Shown here one piece after another: positions 1 to 7,965 of a DNA stretch of 64,000 nt (within the stretch, counting starts at the first letter, position 1; each line of letters opens with the position of its first letter). The stretch is taken from the NCBI GenBank assembly GCA_035651815.1, contig DASRFB010000023.1, forward strand, positions 1 to 64,000, written 5' to 3'. The DNA comes from VBDM01 sp035651815 (GTDB lineage: Bacteria > Pseudomonadota > Gammaproteobacteria > Burkholderiales > SG8-39). Below the pieces are notes generated by a model. That model searched no databases. It had not been told where the DNA came from and saw nothing but the letters and a program-made list of their open reading frames with translations. The translations under genes were made by a program, and so were the position numbers.

Positions 1-499
<499 letters not shown>

Positions 500-509
500 G
501 GAAGGTCGC

Positions 510-586
510 AGCGTAGGCCGGCCGCGGCGAAATTGTCAACCAAACGGCTTCGTTTGGTTGACATTCCGGGGGGCGGGCCTTAGCCT
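510..586. promoter_or_regulatory. Divergent promoters with palindromic operator
   Basis: A perfect inverted repeat with 13-base arms and a 4-base spacer lies at 534-563 (TGTCAACCAAACG, then GCTT, then its reverse complement). Each arm ends in a -35 hexamer. Rightward, TTGACA (558-563) is followed after 17 bases by TAGCCT (581-586), feeding the GntR gene at 596. Leftward, TTGACA (539-534) is followed after 18 bases by TACGCT (515-510), feeding the [2Fe-2S] subunit at 499. Protein bound to the palindrome would cover both -35 boxes, so the adjacent GntR protein is the obvious candidate repressor of both directions and of itself. The repeat is seen; the role is inferred. Confidence 0.75.
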
Positions 587-595
587 CGGGCGACC

Positions 596-1321
596 GTGCC
601 GCGAACCACCCGCCCGCGAAAGCCCGCCGCCGCGCGAACCGGCCGCGCCGCCGAGGAGCGCGTGTTCAACGCCGTGCTCGACGCGATCCTCGACCATCGC
701 CTCGCCCCCGGCACCAAGCTCGTCGAGCGCGACCTCGCCGAGCTGCTCGGCGCGAGCCGCAGCGCGGTGCGCGCGGCGCTCTCGCGCCTGGGCCACAGCC
801 TGCTCGTCGAGCTCAGGCCCAACCGCGGCGCGGTGATCGCGAACCCGAGCGCGGCGGAGACGCGCGACGTCTTCGAGGCGCGGCGCGTGATCGAGTCCGC
901 GGTGCTGCAGCGCCTCGCGCGCGGGCTCACGGCGAAGCAGGCCGCGGAGCTGCGCGCGTTCATTGCCGAGGAGAGCCGTGCCTACGAGCGCGGCGACCGC
1001 AAGACCGGCCAGCGCCTCTCGATCCGCTTCCACAAGCTGCTCTCCGAGCTTGCCGGCAACGCCGTGCTCGACCGCTTCATGGAGGGCCTCATCAGCCGCA
1101 CGCCGCTCCTCACGCTGGCGCACCGCGGCCCCAAGCTCGCGTACTGCGGCGCGGACGAGCACCGCGAGATCGTCGAGGCGCTCGCGCGCAAGGACGCCGC
1201 GCTCGCGGTGCGCCGCATGGGCGCGCATCTCGCGAGCCTCGAGAGCCAGCTGCGCCTGGACGACGAGGAGCCGCTGCCCGAGCCGACGCTCGCCGCGGCG
1301 CTGAACGGGCACGCCGCATGA
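596..1321 (+). CDS. GntR-family transcriptional regulator (FadR/FCD type)
   Basis: DNA-binding regulator of 241 residues. The N-terminal winged helix-turn-helix (about 20-85) has the usual GntR pattern: an 'APGTKLVERDLAELLGASR' segment followed by the recognition helix and a wing ending in NRGAVIA. The C-terminal part (about 95-225) is the all-helical FCD ligand domain, with the FH...L and EHREIVEAL segments that normally help hold a metal and an organic acid. The GTG start is only about ten bases from the predicted -10, so the transcript is nearly leaderless. Its stop overlaps the next gene (ATGA), so it heads the hydroxylase operon. It probably senses a substrate or product of the flanking molybdenum hydroxylases and binds the palindrome at 534-563. 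Confidence 0.88.
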   Translation: MPRTTRPRKPAAARTGRAAEERVFNAVLDAILDHRLAPGTKLVERDLAELLGASRSAVRAALSRLGHSLLVELRPNRGAVIANPSAAETRDVFEARRVIESAVLQRLARGLTAKQAAELRAFIAEESRAYERGDRKTGQRLSIRFHKLLSELAGNAVLDRFMEGLISRTPLLTLAHRGPKLAYCGADEHREIVEALARKDAALAVRRMGAHLASLESQLRLDDEEPLPEPTLAAALNGHAA

Positions 1322-2184
1322 AGCGCTTCGACTATCTCGAGCCGCGCTTGCTGGAGGAAGCCATCGCCTTGCTGCAGCAGCATGGCGCGGCGCTGAACGT
1401 CCTCGCCGGCGGCACCGATCTCCTGGTCGAGATCAAGGAGCAGATCCGCGCGCCGGCCTATGTGATGAGCCTCGGGCGCCTGCCGGGCCTCGATCGCCTC
1501 GCTTTCGACGAGCGCGAGGGCTTGCGCATCGGCGCGCTCGTCACGACGCGCGCGCTCGAGACGCATCCCGCGGTCAACCGGCACTACCCGGGCCTCGCGC
1601 AGGCGCTGCGCGAGCTCGGCTCCATCCAGGTGCGCAACCGCGCGACGCTCGCCGGCAACATCTGCCGCGCCTCGCCTTCGGCCGATACGCTGCCGCCGCT
1701 CATCGCCGACGGCGCCGCCGTGACGCTGCACGGCCCGCAGGGCGCGCGCCGCGTGCCGCTGGAGGAGTTCTTCACCGGCCCGGGCAAGACCGTGCTGGCA
1801 TCCGCCGAGCTCCTCACCGAGATCGTCGTGCCGCCGCCCGCGCCGCACACCGGCAAGCACTACATCAAGCACGGCCGGCGCAAGGCGATGGAGCTCGCCA
1901 CCGTGGGCGTCGCGGTGTGCCTCACCGTCGACGGCGAGCGCTGCGCCGACGTGCGCATCTCCCTCGGCGCGGTCGCACCCACGCCGATGCGCGCCAAGGC
2001 GGCGGAAAAGGTCTTGCTTGGCAAGCCGTTGCAACCTTCTCTGGTCGAAGAAGCAGCGGAAGCGGCGGTCTCGGAATCGCGCCCGATCAGCAACGTGCGC
2101 GGCAGCGCGCAGTACCGCACGCAGATGGTGCGCGTGCTGACGCGGCGCGCGCTCGAGGAAGCGCGCAGGAGGGCGGCGGCGTGA
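1318..2184 (+). CDS. Molybdenum hydroxylase FAD-binding (medium) subunit
   Basis: CoxM/CutM-type flavin subunit of 288 residues, passing electrons from the iron-sulfur subunit to the acceptor. FAD-contact motifs are in place: AGGTDLLVEIKE (about 31-42) and the second motif LAGNICRASPSADTLPPL (about 112-129). The C-terminal third is the CO dehydrogenase flavoprotein C-terminal domain. Length is normal for the family. The ATG overlaps the regulator stop, and the stop overlaps the GTG of the [2Fe-2S] subunit, so medium, small and large subunits are co-translated in the order known from CO dehydrogenase and related hydroxylases. Substrate cannot be told from this subunit. Confidence 0.92.
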   Translation: MKRFDYLEPRLLEEAIALLQQHGAALNVLAGGTDLLVEIKEQIRAPAYVMSLGRLPGLDRLAFDEREGLRIGALVTTRALETHPAVNRHYPGLAQALRELGSIQVRNRATLAGNICRASPSADTLPPLIADGAAVTLHGPQGARRVPLEEFFTGPGKTVLASAELLTEIVVPPPAPHTGKHYIKHGRRKAMELATVGVAVCLTVDGERCADVRISLGAVAPTPMRAKAAEKVLLGKPLQPSLVEEAAEAAVSESRPISNVRGSAQYRTQMVRVLTRRALEEARRRAAA

Positions 2185-2657
2185 AACGCGCGGTGTCTTT
2201 CATCGTGAACGGCGAGCGCCTGGAGCTCGAGCTCGATCCCTTTCGCAGCCTGCTCGACGCGCTGCGCAACGAGGCGGGGCTCACCGGCACGAAGAAAGGC
2301 TGCGACGTCGGCGACTGCGGCGCGTGCACCGTGATCCTGAACGGCAAGCCGGTCAACTCCTGCCTGGTGCTCGGCGTCGAGGCGCAGGATGCGCGCATCG
2401 AGACGGTCGAGGGCCTGCAGGCGGCCGACGGCGCGCTGCATCCGCTGCAGGAGAATTTCCTCAAGCTCGGCGGCGCGCAGTGCGGCTTCTGCACGCCGGG
2501 CTTCCTCATGATGGCCAAGGCGCTGCTCGACGAGAATCCGCATCCCACCGAGGAGGAGATCCGCTTCGGCATCGCCGGCAACATCTGCCGCTGCACCGGC
2601 TACACCCGGATCGTCGAGGCGATCCAGGCCGCGGCAAAGGAGATGCGCCGTGAGTGA
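2181..2657 (+). CDS. Molybdenum hydroxylase [2Fe-2S] (small) subunit
   Basis: A 158-residue small subunit. Cluster II (plant-ferredoxin type) uses CDVGDCGAC with the later Cys in VNSC. Cluster I in the helical domain uses CGFC and CRC (in NICRCTGY). The GTG start at 2181 overlaps the preceding stop (GTGA); an upstream extension in this frame would run through the FAD subunit and has no family similarity. The 3' end overlaps the large subunit by eight bases. Standard length for coxS-like proteins. Confidence 0.93.
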   Translation: MKRAVSFIVNGERLELELDPFRSLLDALRNEAGLTGTKKGCDVGDCGACTVILNGKPVNSCLVLGVEAQDARIETVEGLQAADGALHPLQENFLKLGGAQCGFCTPGFLMMAKALLDENPHPTEEEIRFGIAGNICRCTGYTRIVEAIQAAAKEMRRE

Positions 2658-4914
2658 CCTGAGCGTCGTCGGCGCCTCGGTGCGACGCAGCGACATGCGC
2701 GCCAAGGTCACGGGCGCGGCGCAGTACGCGGGCGACGTGCGCCTGCCCGGCATGCTGCACGCCAAGATGAAGCGCTGCGCCGTCGCGCATGCGCGCATTG
2801 CGCGCATCGACGTCTCGAAAGCCAAGGCGCTCCCCGGGGTGAAGGCGGTGCTCACGCATCACGATGTCCCGCGGGTGCTGCATTTCGGCTCGCCGCATCC
2901 GCGCTCGGCGTCGCTTGCGAAGGACCAATACATCCTCGACGACAAGGTGCGCTACTGGGGTGAGGGCGTGGCGGCGGTGGCCGCGACGAGCGAGGAGATC
3001 GCGGAAGAGGCGCTCGATCTCATCGAGGTGGAATACGAGCCGCTGCCCGCGGCGATCACGCTGGATCAGGCGATGGCTCCGGGCGCCCCGCGCATCCACG
3101 ACGTCGCCCCGAAGGGCAACCACGTGATCGAGCCGGTGCGCGTCGTGCGCGGCGACGTCGCGAAAGGCTTCGCCGAGGCGGACGTCGTGATCGAAGGCGT
3201 CTACGAGATGGGGCGGCCGACACCCGCGTACATGGAGCCCAACGTCTGCCTGTGCCAATGGGACGTGGAGGGCAAGCTCACCGTCTGGATCTCCACGCAG
3301 ACTGCGTTCATGGTGCGCGGCATCCTTGCCGAGGTGCTCGGGCTGCCGCTCAACAAGGTGCGCGTGATTTGCGACCACATGGGCGGTGGCTTCGGCGCGA
3401 AGCAGGACCTCTTCCAGACCGAGTTCCTGTGCGCGCTGCTCGCGCGCGAGACGCGGCGCCCGGTGCGCCTGGAGTTCACGCGCAAGGAGACCTTCCTCGG
3501 CGGCCGCTCGCGCCATCCGTGCCGCGTGTGGCTCAAGCAGGGCTTCAAGAAGGACGGCACCATCACCGCGCGGCAGGCGAAAGCGGTCTACAACAGCGGC
3601 GCGTACGCCTCGCACGGCCCCGGGGTGACGAGCGTCGGCACGTTTGCGCTGACCTCGCTCTATCGCTGCGACAACGTGCTCCTCGAAGGCGAGTGCATCT
3701 ACACCAACGCGCCGATCGCGGGCGCGTTCCGCGGCTACGGCGTGACGCAGACCTACTACGCGCTCGACATCCAGATGGACGAGGCCGCCGAGCGGCTCGG
3801 CATGGATCCCGCCGAGCTCAAGCTGAAGAACGCCGTGCGCGAGGGCGATCTCTCGCCTTCGGGGCACCCGATCGTCGGCCACGGCCTCGAGGATTGCGTG
3901 AAGCACGGCGTGCAGCTCGTTTCGTGGAAAGATTTGAGAAACAGGAAAAAAGGTTCCGGGATCAAGCGCCGCGGCTGGGGCATGGGCTGCGAGATGCACG
4001 GCTCTTCCGCCTATCCGGGGATCAAGGAGCAGGGCAACGCGATCGTGAAGCTGAACGAGGACGGCACGGCGACGCTCTTCACCGGCACCGCCGGGCTCGG
4101 CACCGGCGCGCACACCGCGCTCGCGCAGATCGTGGCGGAAGAGCTCGGCTTCACCTTCGAGCAGGTCTCCGTGGTGCACGGCGACACCGACGTCGTGCCC
4201 TGGGACATCGGCGCGTTCGCGAGCCACACCACCTACATGGGCGGCAAGGCGGCGCAGCTCGCCGCTGCCGAAGCGAAGAAGCAGCTGCTGGAGCGCGCCG
4301 GAGACCGGCTCGAGGTTTCTCCCAAGGATCTGGAAGTGAAGGACGGCGTCATCGCGGTCCGCGGCGTGCCAGCGAAAAGCATGACGGTCAGGGAAGCGAT
4401 GCTGCCGACGCGCGGCCAGCCTTCGCCGCATATCGTTGCCACCGGGACCTACACGCCGACCAAGTCCTACTCGTTCGCGGCGCACTTCGTCGAAGTCGAG
4501 GTGGACACCGAGACCGGGCAGATCGAAGTGCTCCAGGTGATCCCGGTGCACGAGCTCGGCCGCATCATCCATCCGGTCGCCGCCGCGGGCCAGATCGAGG
4601 GCGGCATCCAGCAGGGCATCGGCCACACGCTCACCGAGGACTACATGATCGACGAGAAGACCGGGCGCTCGCTCAACCCGAGCTTCGTCGACTACAAGAT
4701 GCCGCTCTCCATGGACATGCCGCCCATCAGGACGGTGATGCTCGAGACCGCGCCGGATCCGGGCGGCCCTTTTGGCGCCAAAGGCGTGGGCGAGGACCCG
4801 ATCATCGCCGTCGGCCCGGCGATCGCCAACGCGGTCTACGACGCGATCGGCGTGCGCTTCCGCCATTACCCGATCACGCCGGAACAGGTGCTGCAGGCGC
4901 TGAGCGCGAAGTGA
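2650..4914 (+). CDS. Molybdenum hydroxylase large (molybdopterin) subunit
   Basis: Catalytic subunit of 754 residues, with the small aldehyde oxidase/xanthine dehydrogenase a/b hammerhead domain first (about 15-125), then the Mo-cofactor domains. Cofactor and active-site signatures are seen: GGGFGAK (about 247), AGAFRGYGVTQ (about 357) and the GAKGVGE loop near the C-terminus holding the catalytic Glu. The AFRGYG form resembles xanthine dehydrogenase and 4-hydroxybenzoyl-CoA reductase large subunits rather than CO dehydrogenase, whose active-site loop carries a Cys. It probably hydroxylates an N-heterocycle or aromatic compound; the exact substrate is not readable. The stop overlaps the next GTG (GTGA). 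Confidence 0.9.
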   Translation: MSDLSVVGASVRRSDMRAKVTGAAQYAGDVRLPGMLHAKMKRCAVAHARIARIDVSKAKALPGVKAVLTHHDVPRVLHFGSPHPRSASLAKDQYILDDKVRYWGEGVAAVAATSEEIAEEALDLIEVEYEPLPAAITLDQAMAPGAPRIHDVAPKGNHVIEPVRVVRGDVAKGFAEADVVIEGVYEMGRPTPAYMEPNVCLCQWDVEGKLTVWISTQTAFMVRGILAEVLGLPLNKVRVICDHMGGGFGAKQDLFQTEFLCALLARETRRPVRLEFTRKETFLGGRSRHPCRVWLKQGFKKDGTITARQAKAVYNSGAYASHGPGVTSVGTFALTSLYRCDNVLLEGECIYTNAPIAGAFRGYGVTQTYYALDIQMDEAAERLGMDPAELKLKNAVREGDLSPSGHPIVGHGLEDCVKHGVQLVSWKDLRNRKKGSGIKRRGWGMGCEMHGSSAYPGIKEQGNAIVKLNEDGTATLFTGTAGLGTGAHTALAQIVAEELGFTFEQVSVVHGDTDVVPWDIGAFASHTTYMGGKAAQLAAAEAKKQLLERAGDRLEVSPKDLEVKDGVIAVRGVPAKSMTVREAMLPTRGQPSPHIVATGTYTPTKSYSFAAHFVEVEVDTETGQIEVLQVIPVHELGRIIHPVAAAGQIEGGIQQGIGHTLTEDYMIDEKTGRSLNPSFVDYKMPLSMDMPPIRTVMLETAPDPGGPFGAKGVGEDPIIAVGPAIANAVYDAIGVRFRHYPITPEQVLQALSAK

Positions 4915-5900
4915 GAGGCGAGTTCTCCATCGGCTGCAACGGTCGCGGCGCGATGCACGACCGCCCGCTGCCGGTCGACGAGCAGTTCAGGCTGGTGAAG
5001 TCGATGGGCGTGTTCGACCATTTCGACCGCATGCCGCAGCCGGGCGAGGAGAAAGAGTACGTGCGCGCGGCGCAGAAGCACGACCTTCCCATCCGCACCG
5101 GCCTGTGGTCCTACACCGTCGGCAAGGACGAGGCGAAGCTCGAGCCGACGTTCCGCATGTGCAGGGACGCGGGCGCGGAATGCCACAACCTGATGGTCTA
5201 CGCGAAGCACGCCAGCGGACATGTCACGACCGACCAGGAAATCGCCGATTTTTACCGGCACGCCTACGACGCCGCCGGCAAGGCCGGCCTCACGATCGGC
5301 TTCGAGGTGCACATCAACATGTGGTCGGAGGATTTCCGGCGCGTGGGCCGCGTCGCGAACATGGTGCGCGCGAGCGGCATCCCGTTCAATTTCGTCCTCG
5401 ACCACAGCCACGTACTGCTCAAGGTCGAGAACCCGGAAGAGCAGGACATCAGCGGCATCCGCGAGGACGTCGAGTCGGGGCGCCTGCGCATCGATCCGTA
5501 CGAGGAAGGCAACGTCCTCGACGAGTGGATCGGCATGGACATGACGATCTGGCTGCAGATCCGGCCGGTGTCGCCCGCCGGGCCGAAGAACCGCTGGGCG
5601 ATCCGCAGCGAGGGCGGCGCCTGGGGCCGCGCGGTGCAGTATCCATTCGTCAAGCCCGGGCCGGGCGAATGGCACTCGCCATGGCACGCGTGGCGCGTGG
5701 AGCCCTGCAAGGAGGTTGTGCGGCGGGTCCTGCGCCGCCACCGCGACAATCCGAAGAGCGCGCTGCGCTGGATCACCACCGACATGCTCGACATGCCGGA
5801 CTACGGCGGCGGCGCGAAGTACTCTCTCATCGAGCAGAATGCGGCCATCGCCCGCTGGTTTCGCGACACCTGGAGCGCCATCAAGTCGGAGAAGAAATGA
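4911..5900 (+). CDS. Sugar-phosphate isomerase/epimerase-like TIM-barrel protein
   Basis: A 329-residue protein of the xylose isomerase-like TIM-barrel type. Typical strand-end segments are visible: HNLMVYAKH, a GFEVHINMW segment supplying Glu and His at the barrel mouth, and FNFVLDHSHVLL supplying Asp and His. These usually bind a divalent metal in this fold. The function is not recognisable from sequence. GTG at 4911 overlaps the large-subunit stop, so it is co-translated with the hydroxylase and precedes the class III alcohol dehydrogenase. An alternative ATG lies 39 bases in, but the residues before it (GEFSIGCNGRG) look like a genuine first strand. It probably acts on the hydroxylated product. 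Confidence 0.72.
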   Translation: MRGEFSIGCNGRGAMHDRPLPVDEQFRLVKSMGVFDHFDRMPQPGEEKEYVRAAQKHDLPIRTGLWSYTVGKDEAKLEPTFRMCRDAGAECHNLMVYAKHASGHVTTDQEIADFYRHAYDAAGKAGLTIGFEVHINMWSEDFRRVGRVANMVRASGIPFNFVLDHSHVLLKVENPEEQDISGIREDVESGRLRIDPYEEGNVLDEWIGMDMTIWLQIRPVSPAGPKNRWAIRSEGGAWGRAVQYPFVKPGPGEWHSPWHAWRVEPCKEVVRRVLRRHRDNPKSALRWITTDMLDMPDYGGGAKYSLIEQNAAIARWFRDTWSAIKSEKK

Positions 5901-7000
5901 AGGTCAAAGCCGCAATCGCCGTCGAAGCCGGCAAGCCGCTCGTCATCGAAACGGTCGACCTCGAAGGGCCGAAGGCGGGCGAGGTGCTGGTCGAGATCAA
6001 GGCGACCGGCGTTTGCCATACCGACGAGTACACGCGCTCGGGCCAGGACTCGGAAGGGCTCTTCCCGTCGATCCTCGGCCACGAGGGCGCGGGCATCGTC
6101 GTCGACGTCGGCGCCGGCGTGACGAGCGTGCAGAAGGGCGACCACGTCATCCCGCTCTACACGCCCGAGTGCCGGCAGTGCAAGTCGTGCCTCTCGCGGA
6201 AGACCAACCTCTGCACCGCGATCCGCGCGACGCAGGGCAAGGGGCTGATGCCCGACGGCAGCAGCCGTTTTTCTCTCAACGGGAAAGCAATCCATCACTA
6301 CATGGGCTGCTCCACCTTTGCCAATCTCACGGTGCTCCCCGAGATCGCGGTGGCGAAGATCCGCGCGGACGCGCCTTTCGACAAGGTGTGCTACATCGGC
6401 TGCGGCGTCACCACCGGCATCGGCGCGGTGATCAACACCGCCAAGGTCGAGCCGGGCGCGAACGTCGTCGTCTTCGGCCTGGGCGGCATCGGGTTGAACG
6501 TGGTGCAGGGCGCGAGGATGGCCGGCGCCAACAGGATCGTCGGGGTGGACCTCAATCCCAAGCGCGAAGCGCTCGCGCGGAAGTTCGGCCTGACCCACTT
6601 CGTCAACCCGAAAGGGAAGGACGTCGTTTCGGAAATCGTGGAAATCACCGGCGGCGGCGCGGACTACAGCTTCGAGTGCATCGGCAACGTCGAGGTGATG
6701 CGCCAGGCGCTCGAGTGCTGCCACCGCGGCTGGGGCGTGTCGGTGATCATCGGCGTCGCCGGCGCCGGGCAGGAGATCCGCACGCGCCCGTTCCAGCTCG
6801 TCACCGGACGCGTCTGGAAGGGCACTGCGTTCGGCGGCGCGAGGGGCAGGACCGACGTGCCGAGGATCGTCGACTGGTACATGGAGAAGAAGATCAACAT
6901 AGACGATCTCATCACGCACACGATGCCGCTCAAGGACATCAACAAGGCATTCGATCTCATGCATGCGGGCGAATCGATTCGCTCCGTCGTGCTCTACTGA
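5897..7000 (+). CDS. Class III alcohol dehydrogenase / S-(hydroxymethyl)glutathione dehydrogenase-like
   Basis: Zinc-dependent NAD(P) dehydrogenase of 367 residues. The catalytic-zinc ligands lie in GVCHTDEY (Cys) and GHEGAG (His, Glu), with the further Cys in YIGCGVTTG. The structural-zinc loop has four cysteines (CRQCKSC and a later Cys in TNLC). The Rossmann motif is GLGGIG, with Asp in VGVDLNPKR as expected for NAD. Similarity to formaldehyde-detoxifying FrmA/AdhC is strong along the length (for example GHEGAGIV, CTAIRATQGKGLMPDG). Its place after a hydroxylase and a TIM-barrel enzyme suggests that the pathway releases formaldehyde or another aldehyde or alcohol, but specificity may have drifted. 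No S-formylglutathione hydrolase follows; a CobW GTPase does. Confidence 0.85.
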   Translation: MKVKAAIAVEAGKPLVIETVDLEGPKAGEVLVEIKATGVCHTDEYTRSGQDSEGLFPSILGHEGAGIVVDVGAGVTSVQKGDHVIPLYTPECRQCKSCLSRKTNLCTAIRATQGKGLMPDGSSRFSLNGKAIHHYMGCSTFANLTVLPEIAVAKIRADAPFDKVCYIGCGVTTGIGAVINTAKVEPGANVVVFGLGGIGLNVVQGARMAGANRIVGVDLNPKREALARKFGLTHFVNPKGKDVVSEIVEITGGGADYSFECIGNVEVMRQALECCHRGWGVSVIIGVAGAGQEIRTRPFQLVTGRVWKGTAFGGARGRTDVPRIVDWYMEKKINIDDLITHTMPLKDINKAFDLMHAGESIRSVVLY

Positions 7001-7965
7001 TGACGCCGCTGCCCGCCACCATCCTCACCGGATTCCTCGGCTCGGGGAAGACCACGCTGCTCAACTACATCCTCACCCAGAAGCACGGCCACCGCATCGC
7101 CGTCATCGAGAACGAGTTCGGCGAGATCAACATCGACTCGGAGCTGGTGCTCTCGAAGGACGAGGAGATCTTCGAGCTCACCAACGGCTGCGTGTGCTGC
7201 GTGGCGACGGCGCGCGCCGACCTGCTGCGCATCCTGGAGAAGCTGCTCGCGCGCCGCGACAGCCTGGACCACATCCTCGTCGAGACGAGCGGGCTCGCCG
7301 ACCCGACCCCGGTGGCGCAGACCTTCTTCGCCAACGACAAGGTGTCGAAGGAGGTGTCGCTCGACGCCATCGTCACGCTGGTCGATGCGAAGCACGCGGC
7401 GAAGCACCTTGCCGAGGACTGGCACGGTGCCGACAGCCAGGCGGTGGACCAGATCGTGATCGCCGACCGCATCATCGTCAACAAGACGGACCTCGTCGGC
7501 CCCGAGGAATTGAAGGACGTGGAAGGCAAGGTGCGCAAGCTGAACCAGACCGCGCCGATCCTGCATTCCAGCCATGCCCAGGTGGATCTCGACGAGATCC
7601 TCGGCATCGGCGCCTTCCGCGAGCAGAAGCGCATGGCGCTCGGGGACGATTTCTTGCACGAGCATTCCCACGATCCGACGCTCGAGTCGCAGTCCTTCGT
7701 CTTCGAGCGCCCGTTCGCGCGCGCGCGCTTCGATGCCTTCCTGAAGAAGCTGCTGGACGAAAGGGGCGACGACCTCTTCCGCCTGAAGGGGATCCTCGCC
7801 TTCGACGCGGACCCGCAGCGCTACGTGCTGCAGGCGGTGCACCGGATCGTCGACCTGCGCGCGGCCGATGCCTGGGGCGAGGACAAGCCGCTGAGCAAGC
7901 TCGTCTTCATCGGCCGCAATCTCGATCGAGGCGCGCTCGAGGCGGGCCTCAGGAGCTGCTGCTAG
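7000..7965 (+). CDS. CobW/COG0523-family GTPase (metal chaperone)
   Basis: A G3E GTPase of 321 residues. The P-loop is GFLGSGKTT (about 11-19), the metal-binding CxCC sits in NGCVCC, switch II is ETSGLADP and the base-recognition motif is NKTD. The CobW C-terminal domain spans roughly 225-315. This family delivers metal, often zinc, to client proteins. ATG overlaps the stop of the zinc alcohol dehydrogenase (TGATG), which makes that enzyme or the operon's hydroxylase a plausible client (inference). It meets the TPP enzyme tail to tail, with the two stop codons sharing CTAG. A second family member lies at 59648-60640. Confidence 0.9.
   Translation: MTPLPATILTGFLGSGKTTLLNYILTQKHGHRIAVIENEFGEINIDSELVLSKDEEIFELTNGCVCCVATARADLLRILEKLLARRDSLDHILVETSGLADPTPVAQTFFANDKVSKEVSLDAIVTLVDAKHAAKHLAEDWHGADSQAVDQIVIADRIIVNKTDLVGPEELKDVEGKVRKLNQTAPILHSSHAQVDLDEILGIGAFREQKRMALGDDFLHEHSHDPTLESQSFVFERPFARARFDAFLKKLLDERGDDLFRLKGILAFDADPQRYVLQAVHRIVDLRAADAWGEDKPLSKLVFIGRNLDRGALEAGLRSCC

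Noticed and set aside
3252..4910. N-terminal extension of the TIM-barrel protein through the large-subunit gene
   Set aside because: The extended frame is continuous, but that part is Arg-rich out-of-frame translation of the molybdopterin subunit; family-like sequence begins only after 4911.
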